From contig CP119308.1 of NCBI GenBank assembly GCA_029203165.1, positions 2,294,001 through 2,358,000 on the forward strand: DNA of 64,000 bases, written 5' to 3'. The notes below the pieces were generated by a model. That model searched no databases. It saw only the letters and a program-made list of their open reading frames with translations, and was not told the DNA's origin. This document shows, in pieces, positions 1-10,919 of this stretch (its first letter is position 1; every line of letters begins with the position of its first letter). The stretch comes from Candidatus Microbacterium colombiense (GTDB taxonomy: Bacteria; Actinomycetota; Actinomycetes; Actinomycetales; Microbacteriaceae). The position numbers were made by a program, and so were the translations under genes.

Positions 1-83
1 GGCAGTTCTTTCGCCTTCTCGGGGTCGCCCCAGCCGTTCCATCGCATCGGCTCGTCGTCGACCCTGCCGTCGTCCTGTTCCAT
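1..83 (-). CDS. FAD-linked oxidase, N-terminal fragment (cut by left window edge)
   Basis: Only the first 27 codons are visible, starting at an ATG on the minus strand (positions 83-81). The residues include MRWNGWGDPEKAKELP, a signature I associate with the N-terminus of actinobacterial FAD-binding oxidases of the alkyldihydroxyacetonephosphate synthase/glycolate oxidase type. It is transcribed away from the TetR gene, with only 20 bp between the two starts. This shared regulatory gap and the glpD gene on the other side suggest a glycerol-3-phosphate or lipid-related unit. The exact substrate cannot be judged from this fragment. Confidence 0.6.
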   Translation of the reverse strand, partial: MEQDDGRVDDEPMRWNGWGDPEKAKEL

Positions 84-87
84 GCGT

Positions 88-93
88 TACAGT
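88..93 (+). promoter_or_regulatory. Candidate -10 box for the TetR-glpD unit
   Basis: TACAGT ends 10 bases before the TetR ATG, so the 5' leader would be very short. It sits inside an imperfect inverted repeat, GTTAC-AGT-GTGAC, in the gap between two divergent starts. That is the usual place for a TetR autoregulatory operator. Confidence 0.35.
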
Positions 94-103
94 GTGACAG
101 ATC

Positions 104-697
104 ATGGAAGAACGTCAACCAATCCCCACGGCGCGATCATGGGACGGCACCCAGTCGAGGATCCTCGACGCCGCCGATGACCTCATCCGACGGGTCGGTG
201 TGCACGGCTTGACCATCGCAGAGCTCGCCCGCCGCGCCCGAGCGAGCCGACCGACGATCTACCGCAGCTGGGCCGACTCCGACGACGTCATCAGATCGGC
301 GTTGCTGCGGCGGGTGTCGACCATCCTGACCGGTTTCCCCGATCCCGCCGACACACGCGCCGGCCTCGTCGACGACATCCTGCGCTTCATCACCCTGTTC
401 CGCACCGATCATGTGTTCGCCCGGCTGCTCGACGATGAACCGGAGGCATTCACCCGGTATACGCTGCACCGGGTCGGATCGAGCCAGCGCCTGATCCTCG
501 CGTGGCTCGGTGCGGCCATCGGCAGGGCCCAGGCCGGGGGCACCGTGCGTACCGCTGCGGCCGACGAGGTCGCTGTCATGGTGCTGCTCATCGCGCAGTC
601 CGCCGTCCTGTCGCACGGGACCGTGTCGGATCTCATCTCGGAAGATGCCTGGGAGCGAGAGCTCCGGGCCGCGCTGGACGGCATGCTCCGGCCATGA
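104..697 (+). CDS. TetR/AcrR family transcriptional regulator
   Basis: A 197-residue protein of the usual TetR length. Residues about 17-63 form the DNA-binding domain (ILDAADDLIRRVGVHGLTIAEL, then ASRPTIYRSW, the recognition helix). The rest is a helical ligand-binding domain, whose ligand cannot be predicted. The gene lies between a divergent FAD-linked oxidase and glpD, and its stop codon overlaps the glpD start (ATGA). It is therefore probably co-transcribed with glpD and represses both sides from the 20-bp gap. A role in glycerol-3-phosphate or ether-lipid-type metabolism is inference from context. Confidence 0.9.
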   Translation: MEERQPIPTARSWDGTQSRILDAADDLIRRVGVHGLTIAELARRARASRPTIYRSWADSDDVIRSALLRRVSTILTGFPDPADTRAGLVDDILRFITLFRTDHVFARLLDDEPEAFTRYTLHRVGSSQRLILAWLGAAIGRAQAGGTVRTAAADEVAVMVLLIAQSAVLSHGTVSDLISEDAWERELRAALDGMLRP

Positions 698-2142
698 TGC
701 CGCACTCCCCCGACCTCAACGTGGCGCGTCGGGCCATCGACCTGGAACACGCAGCGCACGAGGTCGCCGACGTGCTCATCGTCGGGGGCGGCATCACCGG
801 AGTGGGGGCAGCACTGGATGCCGCCACCCGCGGTTTGAGGACCACGCTCATCGAGGCGGAGGACCTCGCGTTCGGGACGAGCAGATTCAGTTCCAAGCTC
901 GTGCACGGAGGACTGCGCTATCTCGCCACCGGCGACGTGGCCACCGCGAAGGAGAGTGCGCACGAACGCCACCTCCTGATGACGAGGATCGCACCTCATC
1001 TCATCCACCCGCTCGGTCAACTGCTCCCTTTCTCGCGCGACGTATCGCTGCAGCAGCGCGCCGCCGGAGTCGTCGGCATGTCGCTCGGCGATCTCCTGCG
1101 GATGCGGGCGCGAACCCCGCGTCGCGTGCTGCCCGCACCCCGGCTGGTGTCGCCCGGCCACGCGCGCGAGCTCTTTCCCGCCCTCGAAACGAGCGGCCTG
1201 CGCGGTGGCATGCTCTCCTTCGACGGGCAGCTGGTCGACGACGCCCGTCTGGTCGTCACCGTCGCACGAACCGCGGCGTCGCTCGGCGCCCGGATACTCA
1301 CCAGGGTTCGAGCACACACCCTTCATCACGACCGCGTCGTGGTGGAAGACAGCGTCTCCGGCCAGCGCCTGACACTGCGCGCACGCGTCGTCATCAACGC
1401 GACGGGCGTGTGGGCGGGAACACTCGACGACGAGATCGCGATGCGTCCGAGCCGCGGAACGCACATCGTGCTCGATGCCGCCGATCTCGGCTGCCCGTCA
1501 GCCGCCCTCACCATTCCTCAGCAGGGCTCGATCAGCCGGTACGTGTTCGCGCTGCCACAGCAGCACGGACGCGTGATCGTGGGCTTGACCGATGAGGATG
1601 CTCCGGGACCGGTGCCCCGTGTCGCCGCCCCGACGGAGTCGGAGATCGCCTTCCTGCTCGCCGATCTCAATCGCGCGATCGCGACGCCGATCCGCAGGGA
1701 TCAGGTGCGCGGCGCATTCGCCGGCCTCCGCCCTCTCGTCGACACGGGGGCCGAGACCACAGCGGACATCTCGCGGCGTCACCTCGTGAAAGTGTCCGGT
1801 TCGGGGGTCATCACCGTCCTCGGGGGCAAGCTCACCACCTACCGCCGCATGGCGGAGGACGCGATCGATCTGGCCACGCGCACCCACGGTCTCTCCGCAC
1901 CTGCCAGCCGCACGCACTCCTTCCGTCTTGTCGATCGGACGCCGCCTCCGGATCGGCCGTTCGATCACGCGACCGGACTCACTCGAGCCGAGATCGGGTA
2001 CGCTGTGCACGCCGAGGGCGCGATGAGTGCGGACGACGTGCTCGACCGTCGCACGCGCGTCGGACTCGTGGAGAAGGACCGAGAGCGCACACAGGCCGAT
2101 GTGGAGGCGATCGTGACGGAGGCGCTCAGCGACTACGGATGA
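694..2142 (+). CDS. glpD: Glycerol-3-phosphate dehydrogenase (FAD-dependent)
   Basis: Oxidises sn-glycerol 3-phosphate to dihydroxyacetone phosphate and passes electrons to the respiratory chain at the membrane face. The dinucleotide-binding motif VLIVGGGITGVGAALDAATR is near residue 25, followed by the family signature SSKLVHGGLRYL. The protein has 482 residues, about 80 fewer than many GlpD proteins, with a reduced C-terminal helical domain. The start is the ATG at 694, overlapping the TetR stop, with a second ATG directly after it. A longer upstream reading frame would run through the TetR gene and is not credible. No glycerol kinase or facilitator gene lies downstream in this window. Confidence 0.9.
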   Translation: MMPHSPDLNVARRAIDLEHAAHEVADVLIVGGGITGVGAALDAATRGLRTTLIEAEDLAFGTSRFSSKLVHGGLRYLATGDVATAKESAHERHLLMTRIAPHLIHPLGQLLPFSRDVSLQQRAAGVVGMSLGDLLRMRARTPRRVLPAPRLVSPGHARELFPALETSGLRGGMLSFDGQLVDDARLVVTVARTAASLGARILTRVRAHTLHHDRVVVEDSVSGQRLTLRARVVINATGVWAGTLDDEIAMRPSRGTHIVLDAADLGCPSAALTIPQQGSISRYVFALPQQHGRVIVGLTDEDAPGPVPRVAAPTESEIAFLLADLNRAIATPIRRDQVRGAFAGLRPLVDTGAETTADISRRHLVKVSGSGVITVLGGKLTTYRRMAEDAIDLATRTHGLSAPASRTHSFRLVDRTPPPDRPFDHATGLTRAEIGYAVHAEGAMSADDVLDRRTRVGLVEKDRERTQADVEAIVTEALSDYG

Positions 2143-2282
2143 CGCGCGGGTGTCCCCGAGCGGCCCGTTTCGTTTCCACCGCGGTGCACTCAGGGGAACA
2201 TGCACAGAACAGCGAGTGAACTCCGCGGCGTCAGCGACTCCGTCGTCCGCGTCCGGCACATCCAGCGTGCACAGTGGTGATC

Positions 2283-2978
2283 ATGGACATGCTCCTCACG
2301 ATGTTGGGCGGTAAAGGAGTCTCGGGGCTGCTGAAGACGGGTACTGCCGTTCTCACGATCCTGCTCGTGGTGCCGGCCCTGCTCAAGATCTTCATCGTCA
2401 CGGTCGACGAGGGCTGGGCGGCCATCCGCACGCGCAACGGCAAACCGATCATCCGCAACCGGCCTGCCCGCCGCCCGACGAACCGTGGTGGCGCCGTCGG
2501 CGAGGTCGTCGTCCTGGATCCCGGATCGCACGGGGCCTTCCCGCTGTTCTACTGGTACAAGCTCATCGACGTGCGCTGCCGTGCCACCGACCTCCCGGCC
2601 AGGGAGATGACCGGCGCTGCCGGGCACCAGCACCGCGTGCACGCCTCGTTCGAATGGCGGCCGATACCCAACGGACGTGATCTGCGCGTGTTCGAGCTCG
2701 ATGTCGTGAACGTGAAGGAACGCGCCTCGAACATCGTCGGAGCCGCATTGCGCGATGTGATCCGCGGGATCGACGGGGCGGAACTCCCCCACAACGACGA
2801 GATCAACACCCGCGTGATCGCCGCGAGCAGCGATGAGGTGCGCCGCGCATGCGGTGTGGAACTCGTGCGGGTGATGGTGACCGGCGATGCCCTCACGGAC
2901 GGGTACCTGCTCTCGACGGCCCTCCGGGATGCCGATCGTGGGGCGCAGGCCGTGGCCGCGCTCCATGCCCTGAACTGA
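2283..2978 (+). CDS. SPFH/band-7-like membrane-anchored protein
   Basis: About 231 residues. A hydrophobic helix at about residues 17-38 (VLTILLVVPALLKIFIVTV) is followed by a polybasic stretch and a beta-rich domain. The phrases VDEGWAAIRTRNGKPI and RVHASFEWRP resemble SPFH (stomatin/prohibitin) domains, and ERASNIVGAALRDVIRGID fits the helical part after such a domain. Family proteins scaffold membrane microdomains or proteases. No partner protease is adjacent here. ATG 2283, GTG 2274 and ATG 2289 are all possible starts, and no strong ribosome-binding site decides among them. I am fairly confident of the fold and not of the function. Confidence 0.65.
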   Translation: MDMLLTMLGGKGVSGLLKTGTAVLTILLVVPALLKIFIVTVDEGWAAIRTRNGKPIIRNRPARRPTNRGGAVGEVVVLDPGSHGAFPLFYWYKLIDVRCRATDLPAREMTGAAGHQHRVHASFEWRPIPNGRDLRVFELDVVNVKERASNIVGAALRDVIRGIDGAELPHNDEINTRVIAASSDEVRRACGVELVRVMVTGDALTDGYLLSTALRDADRGAQAVAALHALN

Positions 2979-3011
2979 CCCATTCCTCCGGGAACACCCA
3001 CGACGACGGGC

Positions 3012-3017
3012 TACGCT
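3012..3017 (+). promoter_or_regulatory. -10 box for a leaderless transcript
   Basis: TACGCT is followed by six bases and then the ATG at 3024, which places transcription initiation at the A of the start codon. This spacing favours ATG 3024 over the GTG at 3018. Confidence 0.5.
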
Positions 3018-3023
3018 GTGGGC

Positions 3024-3467
3024 ATGCGCTTCACCCGTCGTGATTTCTGGCGCGGCGCGTGGACCGCATGGCTCATCTTCATGGCCTTCTTGGTGGTCTA
3101 TCTCATCGCCATGGGGCTGATGCAGTCCGGTCCGCCGTGGGGTGACGCCTACACGTCAGTGGTGGTGTTCCTCGTCTACGGCATCCCCTTGGGCGCGGTC
3201 GTATCAATCCTCGTGATGCTGGCGGGTAGCCCACTTGCCTGGGTTCTCGGCCGTCTGCTGGCGAACACGCACCGCGTCACCCTCCACGTACTCGCCTACG
3301 CCGGCCTGGGGGCCGGAGCGGGAACAGCGGTGATCCTGATCGCGAACGTCGCTCGCGCGCACCCTCAGATCTCCTGGCACTTCGCCGGCGCGGTCATCGC
3401 AGCGTGCGCCCTGTCCGTCGTCGGTGGTTGGGCCTGGAGTGTCCGCCAATCGCGTCGCGAACAATGA
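3024..3467 (+). CDS. Four-helix integral membrane protein, function unknown
   Basis: A protein of 147 residues with four hydrophobic segments: LIFMAFLVVYLIAMGLM, VVVFLVYGIPLGAVVSILVML, VLAYAGLGAGAGTAVILIA and FAGAVIAACALSVVGGWAW. The N-terminus is short and basic (MRFTRRDFWRGAW) and the C-terminus is charged. I recognise no family signature. The gene appears to be transcribed leaderlessly and is monocistronic: the next gene, dxs, is convergent and ends 28 bases away. Confidence 0.7.
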   Translation: MRFTRRDFWRGAWTAWLIFMAFLVVYLIAMGLMQSGPPWGDAYTSVVVFLVYGIPLGAVVSILVMLAGSPLAWVLGRLLANTHRVTLHVLAYAGLGAGAGTAVILIANVARAHPQISWHFAGAVIAACALSVVGGWAWSVRQSRREQ

Positions 3468-3495
3468 CCGGAGCGCCCCGACGACCCGGTGCGAC

Positions 3496-5436
3496 TCAGC
3501 GACGCTCGCGAAGCGGGAGGTCGATAGCCCCGGTCTCCCCCGCGTTCCGCGCGAAGGGGATGCGCGTGCCGAGCACCTGAGCGACGACGTCCTGCGCGAT
3601 CTTCGACGCGGTGAGGCCCGCATCTTCGAGGATCTGTTCGCGAGATGCGTGGTCGATGAACTCATCGGGCAGACCGAGTTCGTCGACGGCCGTGTCGATC
3701 CCCGCTTCGCGCAACACCTGGCGAACACGGGTGCCGATGCCGCCGACGCGGATGCCGTCTTCGAGCGTGATCACCAGACGATGCCGGGCGGCGAGCGTCA
3801 CGACCGAGGGCTGCACCGGAATCGCCCACCGCGGATCGATCACGGTCGCACCGATCCCCTGGGCGCGCAGCCGCTCAGCCACATCCATCGCGAGCGCGGC
3901 GAACGGACCGATCGCCACCAGGAGCACATCCTCCGACTCGCCGTGCGCGAGCACGTCCACCCCGTCGGCGAGTCGTTCGACGGCCGGAATCTCCGCGGCG
4001 ACTTCCCCCTTCGGGAAGCGGATCACGGTCGGTGCATCATCCACCAGCACGGCCTCTTCGAGCGCCTCGGTGAGGCGAGCGGCATCACGGGGTGCAGCGA
4101 TCCTGATGTGCGGCACGATCTGCAGCATCGCGAGATCCCACATGCCGTGATGGCTCGGGCCGTCCGGTCCGGTCACGCCGGCACGATCGAGCACGAACGT
4201 GACACCGGCACGATGCAATGCGACATCCATCAGCACCTGATCGAATGCCCGCCCCATGAACGTCGCATACAGCGCGACGACGGGGTGCAGCCCGCCGAAG
4301 GCGAGTCCGGCCGCCGAGGCGACGGCGTGCTGCTCGGCGATTCCGACATCGTAGACCCGGTCCGGGAAGCGCTCGGCGAACGGTGCAAGCCCGGTCGGAC
4401 GCAGCATCGCGGCCGTCATCGCGATCACATCGGTGCGACGCCCTCCCACCTCGACGAGGGCATCGGAGAACACGTCCGTCCACCCGCGTCCGCCCGACGA
4501 CAGCGTCTCGCCTGTCGCGGGATCGATCTTGCCGACCGCGTGGAACTGATCCGCGTCGTCATCACGGGCAGGCTGGTAGCCGCGGCCCTTCTCGGTGATG
4601 GCGTGCACGATCACCGGCGCACCATACGACTTCGCCAGTCGCAGAGTCTCGAGCAGGGCGGGCAGATCGTGCCCGTCGACCGGTCCCAGATACTTGATGT
4701 CGAGGTTGGAGTACAGGGCCTCGTTGTTCGTGAAGCGCGAGAGGAATCCGTGCGTGCCGCCGCGAACCCCGCGGAACACCGCGCGCCCCATCGGGCCGAA
4801 GGCACGGAACAGGCGGTCCGATTTGCGGTGCAGATCCTTGTACGCGGCGGCCGTGCGCACACGATTGAGGTACCGCGACATGCCGCCGATCGTCGGGGCG
4901 TAGGAGCGTCCGTTGTCGTTGACGACGATGACGAGGTTGCGGTCGTTGTCGTCGGAGATGTTGTTGAGCGCCTCCCACGTCATGCCACCCGTGAGCGCGC
5001 CGTCGCCGACCACGGCCACGACGTGACGATCGGCGCGACCGGTCGCCGTGAGAGCGCGCGATACGCCGTCAGCCCAGCTGAGCGAGCTCGAGGCATGCGA
5101 CGACTCCACCACATCGTGCGCGCTCTCGCTGCGCTGCGGGTAGCCGGCGAGACCGCCGCGCACGCGAAGGGCCGAGAAGTCCTGCCGACCGGTGAGGATC
5201 TTGTGCACGTAGGACTGATGCCCCGTGTCGAAGATGAAAGGGTCGTCCGGCGAGGAGAACACCTTGTGCAGCGCGATCGTGAGCTCGACGACACCGAGGT
5301 TCGGCCCGAGGTGCCCGCCGGTGCGCGACACGTTCTCGACGAGGAACTCGCGGATCTCTGCGGCGAGTTCGACCAACTGATCCGACGACAGCGCGTCCAG
5401 ATCTCGGGGTCCTGAGATGCTCGGAAGAATGGGCAT
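3496..5436 (-). CDS. dxs: 1-deoxy-D-xylulose-5-phosphate synthase
   Basis: Condenses pyruvate and glyceraldehyde 3-phosphate to DXP, the first step of the MEP isoprenoid pathway, using thiamine diphosphate. The 646-residue length is normal. Visible features are RTGGHLGPNLGVVELTIALH near the N-terminus, the cofactor motif GDGALTGGMTWEALNN at about residues 145-160, the central transketolase motif VGIAEQHAVASAAGLA, and GVTGPDGPSHHGMWDLAML. The start is ATG 5436 with a good AGGAGG-type ribosome-binding site about 8 bases upstream. The gene stands alone between a convergent membrane protein and the acnA terminator. Confidence 0.96.
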   Translation of the reverse strand: MPILPSISGPRDLDALSSDQLVELAAEIREFLVENVSRTGGHLGPNLGVVELTIALHKVFSSPDDPFIFDTGHQSYVHKILTGRQDFSALRVRGGLAGYPQRSESAHDVVESSHASSSLSWADGVSRALTATGRADRHVVAVVGDGALTGGMTWEALNNISDDNDRNLVIVVNDNGRSYAPTIGGMSRYLNRVRTAAAYKDLHRKSDRLFRAFGPMGRAVFRGVRGGTHGFLSRFTNNEALYSNLDIKYLGPVDGHDLPALLETLRLAKSYGAPVIVHAITEKGRGYQPARDDDADQFHAVGKIDPATGETLSSGGRGWTDVFSDALVEVGGRRTDVIAMTAAMLRPTGLAPFAERFPDRVYDVGIAEQHAVASAAGLAFGGLHPVVALYATFMGRAFDQVLMDVALHRAGVTFVLDRAGVTGPDGPSHHGMWDLAMLQIVPHIRIAAPRDAARLTEALEEAVLVDDAPTVIRFPKGEVAAEIPAVERLADGVDVLAHGESEDVLLVAIGPFAALAMDVAERLRAQGIGATVIDPRWAIPVQPSVVTLAARHRLVITLEDGIRVGGIGTRVRQVLREAGIDTAVDELGLPDEFIDHASREQILEDAGLTASKIAQDVVAQVLGTRIPFARNAGETGAIDLPLRERR

Positions 5437-5549
5437 CTGCGCCTCCTCACAGGCTCCGTGATGGCGCCTGCCGGTGGTGCGGGCGCCGTCACGATCCTAT
5501 CGCGGTCCCCCGTGAATCCTCGGGGAGGACCCGACCCTTGACAACGCGG

Positions 5550-5580
5550 AAGGGGCCCGGGACTACGCCCCGGGCCCCTT
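5550..5580 (-). terminator. Intrinsic terminator downstream of acnA
   Basis: A 12-bp perfect GC-rich stem (AAGGGGCCCGGG paired with CCCGGGCCCCTT) with a 7-base loop, located 13 bases beyond the aconitase stop codon. It separates acnA from dxs. Confidence 0.75.
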
Positions 5581-5593
5581 CTCGAGATGCGTG

Positions 5594-8436
<2,843 letters not shown>

Positions 8437-8561
8437 GATTCCGTCTCCTTCTGATCTGATGGAAGCGACAGGCGGTTCCATCTTGCTCGCCTCGGAGGTC
8501 CTGCGGCTAGCAAGGCGGACCTAACCAGTCTGCGCCTTTCCAGCCCGCGGCAGAAGCCTGC

Positions 8562-8587
8562 GATTTATCTTGATATCAAGATAAATC
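8562..8587. promoter_or_regulatory. Perfect 26-bp AT-rich palindrome upstream of acnA
   Basis: Half-site GATTTATCTTGAT is followed directly by its exact reverse complement with no loop. It lies about 125 bp upstream of the acnA start and 2 bp beyond the stop of the DUF3159 gene. In a GC-rich chromosome this is strongly non-random. The lack of a loop makes a terminator unlikely. Dyads with a TATCTTGAT half-site resemble operators of MarR-type dimers; this assignment is inference. Confidence 0.75.
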
Positions 8588-8589
8588 TA

Positions 8590-9333
8590 TCACGCCTGAG
8601 CGGCGTCGCCATCCGCCTTCGCCCGTGGATACAGCGCACGGACGACGAGCCAGGTGACGGCGATCAACGGTGCGAACAGGGGAAGACCCATGATCAGCTT
8701 GAGCGTGCCGAGCAGAGCTGTCGCCTGATCGGTGCCCGCGAGGTACAACGGCAGCTGGACAGCGAGGCGGGCGTAGAACAGGACAGCCCACGCGACGCCG
8801 AGCCAGAGGAAGGCACGACGCTTCCGACGATCCCGGCGCCAGGCCGTGCCATCGCCCATCAGGAAGCCGACCGCAAGACCGATCAACGACCAGCCGATCA
8901 GTGCCGACACGAGCATCGCCGTGCCGTACGCCGCATTCGTGATCAGCCCCGGCACGAAGTTGTCCTGCGCGCGTCCGGTGAAGAGCGCGAGAGCGGCGGC
9001 CGCGGCGGCGGCGACCAGACCGCCGATCGCCGCGGACGGAGGAGACTTCTGCACGAGGCGGATGATCGTGAACACCGCTGCGAGTCCGACCGACACGCCC
9101 AGCGCGAGGATCAGCGGCTCCGGCTTGAGCGTGAAGAGGATCACGAAGGCGAGGCTCGGCAGAACCGACTCGAGGATCCCGCGCCACCCGCCGATCGCCG
9201 ACCAGACGACCTTGTGCGTCGCGCCCTGCTCGGCGGGGTCGAGCCCTGCGCGCCGTGCCGCACCGCCGAGCGCCTCGCCGAAGATCTCGGAGGCGCTCTT
9301 GTCTCGTCCGGCTTCGGGTGCCGGGGTGCTCAC
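8590..9333 (-). CDS. DUF3159 integral membrane protein
   Basis: A 247-residue protein with a polar N-terminus and about six hydrophobic segments, such as LPSLAFVILFTL, LILALGVSVGLAAVFTI, GGLVAAAAAAALALFT and AMLVSALIGWSLIGLAVGFLMG. The length and topology match the actinobacterial DUF3159 family, and the motif FLWLGVAWAVLFYARLAVQLPLY is typical. The function is unknown. The start overlaps the stop of the DUF3710 gene by four bases (ATGA). DUF3159, DUF3710 and dut therefore form a tight operon, a conserved order in actinobacteria. Confidence 0.88.
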   Translation of the reverse strand: MSTPAPEAGRDKSASEIFGEALGGAARRAGLDPAEQGATHKVVWSAIGGWRGILESVLPSLAFVILFTLKPEPLILALGVSVGLAAVFTIIRLVQKSPPSAAIGGLVAAAAAAALALFTGRAQDNFVPGLITNAAYGTAMLVSALIGWSLIGLAVGFLMGDGTAWRRDRRKRRAFLWLGVAWAVLFYARLAVQLPLYLAGTDQATALLGTLKLIMGLPLFAPLIAVTWLVVRALYPRAKADGDAAQA

Positions 9334-9917
9334 GCGGAGCCCGGCGTGGCCGGCATCTTCAGCGGGATGAGGTCACGCGGGGGCATCGGAGAGCCACCAC
9401 GCACGACGACGATCGAGCGGAACAGGTCTTCGATCTTCTCCGCCGCATCGGGGTCGGATGCCGCGGCACCGCCGATCACTCCGCGCAGGAACCACCGCGG
9501 GCCGTCGATGCCGATGAATCGCGCAAGGCGCAGACCGGAGCCCTCGCTCGCGGTCGCCGGGACCTCGGCGAGCAGCTCCTTGCCCAGGCTTCCCTCGCGC
9601 TCTTCCACGCGACCACCCTGCGAACGCACCTGCTCGCGCAGCTGAACGCGGGTCTCATCCCAGAGGCCACCCGACCGCGGAGCGGCGAACGGCTGGACCT
9701 GGAGCGAGGAGTCGGCGTAGTCGAGCCCGACGGCCACGATCCGCTTGGACTGCTCCTCGACCTCCAGGCGCAGATTCAATCCCTCCCGCGGGAGGATCTT
9801 GATCCCGCCGAGATCGATGTAGGGACGCACCGGGTTCGCCTCGGAGTCGTCGAAGGGCCCGTCGGTCGCACGATTCACGGGTGCGGACTTCTCGGGGTTG
9901 GGGGTGATGTCAGTCAT
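9330..9917 (-). CDS. DUF3710 family protein
   Basis: A soluble protein of 195 residues. Family features are the central YIDLGGIKILPREGLNLRL, DETRVQLREQVRSQGG, and a C-terminal half ending with RFIGIDGPRWFLRGVIGG and LFRSIVVVRGGSPMPPRDLIPL. No catalytic motif is evident and the biochemical role is unknown. The ATG at 9917 is preferred because it makes an eight-base overlap with the dut stop (ATGACTGA); an upstream extension would read through dut. It is coupled to DUF3159 downstream, again through an ATGA overlap. Confidence 0.88.
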   Translation of the reverse strand: MTDITPNPEKSAPVNRATDGPFDDSEANPVRPYIDLGGIKILPREGLNLRLEVEEQSKRIVAVGLDYADSSLQVQPFAAPRSGGLWDETRVQLREQVRSQGGRVEEREGSLGKELLAEVPATASEGSGLRLARFIGIDGPRWFLRGVIGGAAASDPDAAEKIEDLFRSIVVVRGGSPMPPRDLIPLKMPATPGSA

Positions 9918-10362
9918 TGCTCTTCCCTGCCTGGTATCCGGTGGAACCGAATCCACCCTCGCCGCGTACGCTGTCCGGCAGCTCGTCGACCGGGATGAAC
10001 GTGGCACGTGTCACGGGCATGACGATCAGCTGCGCGATGCGATCGCCGACGGCCACATCGTACGCGCTGTGGATGTCGGTGTTGATCAGACTCACCTTGA
10101 TCTCGCCCCGATACCCGGCGTCGACGGTGCCCGGAGAGTTCACGATCGAGATGCCGTGCTTCGCTGCGAGGCCGCTGCGAGGAACCACGAACGCCGCGTA
10201 GCCGTCGGGCAGCGCGATGCGCACGCCGGTCGCGACCAGGGATCGCTCACCGGGCTCGAGATGCGCAGCCTCCGCCGCCACCAGGTCGGCGCCCGCATCG
10301 CCCGGGTGGGCATAGCCGGGCACCACAGAGGCGATAATGGGGACATCAACGGAATCGGTCAC
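9910..10362 (-). CDS. dut: dUTP diphosphatase (trimeric dUTPase)
   Basis: Hydrolyses dUTP to dUMP and pyrophosphate, keeping uracil out of DNA and supplying dTMP synthesis. The 150-residue length is standard. The five family motifs are visible: HPGDAGADL, VVPRSGLAAKHGI, GTVDAGYRGEIKV, GDRIAQLIVMP and the C-terminal GEGGFGSTGY that closes over the active site. It is the first gene of the dut-DUF3710-DUF3159 operon. Its start lies only 3 bp from the start of the divergent DUF3093 gene, so each promoter must overlap the other's 5' region. Confidence 0.96.
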   Translation of the reverse strand: MTDSVDVPIIASVVPGYAHPGDAGADLVAAEAAHLEPGERSLVATGVRIALPDGYAAFVVPRSGLAAKHGISIVNSPGTVDAGYRGEIKVSLINTDIHSAYDVAVGDRIAQLIVMPVTRATFIPVDELPDSVRGEGGFGSTGYQAGKSND

Positions 10363-10365
10363 CCC

Positions 10366-10839
10366 ATGAGGCTAATGCAGAACCCCACGACAGACGCACG
10401 CCCGCACTACCGGGAACGACTCGCGCCGAGCCTCTGGCTCCTGGTCACGGTCGCCCTCGCCGGCCCGATGGTGTCACTCATCTTCGTACCCGTCGGATCC
10501 ACGGTCGCGCTGATCGCCGGCGCTGCGGTGTCCGCGATCCTCGTGGTGCTCTTCATCGCGATCACACCGGTGGTCTCCGTCGAAGGATCGGAGCTGCGCG
10601 CAGGCCGCGCTCGCATCGACGTCCGCCACCTCGGGGAAGCGCTCGATCTGACGCAGGACGACGCCCGGCAGGCTCGCGGCCCCGGCCTCCCGGCACGTGG
10701 GTGGCATCTCATCCGCGGGGGGATCGACGGCATCGTCGTCGTGCCGAACATCGACCCCGACGATCCCGTGGACACCTGGACGATCTCGTCACGCACGCCG
10801 GACCGCCTGGCCGCCGCCATCCGCACGGCCAAACGGTGA
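10366..10839 (+). CDS. DUF3093 membrane protein
   Basis: About 157 residues with two adjacent transmembrane helices near the N-terminus (LWLLVTVALAGPMVSLIFV and VALIAGAAVSAILVVLFIAI). A cytosolic beta-rich domain follows, ending WTISSRTPDRLAAAI, as in the actinobacterial DUF3093 family. The function is unknown. ATG 10366 and ATG 10375 are both possible. GATAAT at 10333-10338, inside the dut coding sequence, is a plausible -10 box. The gene is divergent from dut, its usual neighbour. Confidence 0.85.
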   Translation: MRLMQNPTTDARPHYRERLAPSLWLLVTVALAGPMVSLIFVPVGSTVALIAGAAVSAILVVLFIAITPVVSVEGSELRAGRARIDVRHLGEALDLTQDDARQARGPGLPARGWHLIRGGIDGIVVVPNIDPDDPVDTWTISSRTPDRLAAAIRTAKR

Positions 10840-10867
10840 AGCCGGAGCCACTCGGCCGGAAATGACG

Positions 10868-10899
10868 ACGCGCCCCCGACCGAGAGGTCCGGGGCGCGT
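10868..10899. terminator. Bidirectional terminator between DUF3093 and DUF4193 genes
   Basis: The stem ACGCGCCCC/GGGGCGCGT is extended by GACC/GGTC around a GAGA loop, with one C-C mismatch. It lies between two convergent genes. Confidence 0.75.
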
Positions 10900-10919
10900 T
10901 GTGCTTCTCTTGCGCGTGC

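Noticed and set aside
3424..5415. A 663-codon open frame on the plus strand opposite dxs
   Set aside because: It is fully antisense to a complete, motif-bearing dxs. Its translation is Arg/His/Gly-rich with no family features, the usual high-GC shadow.
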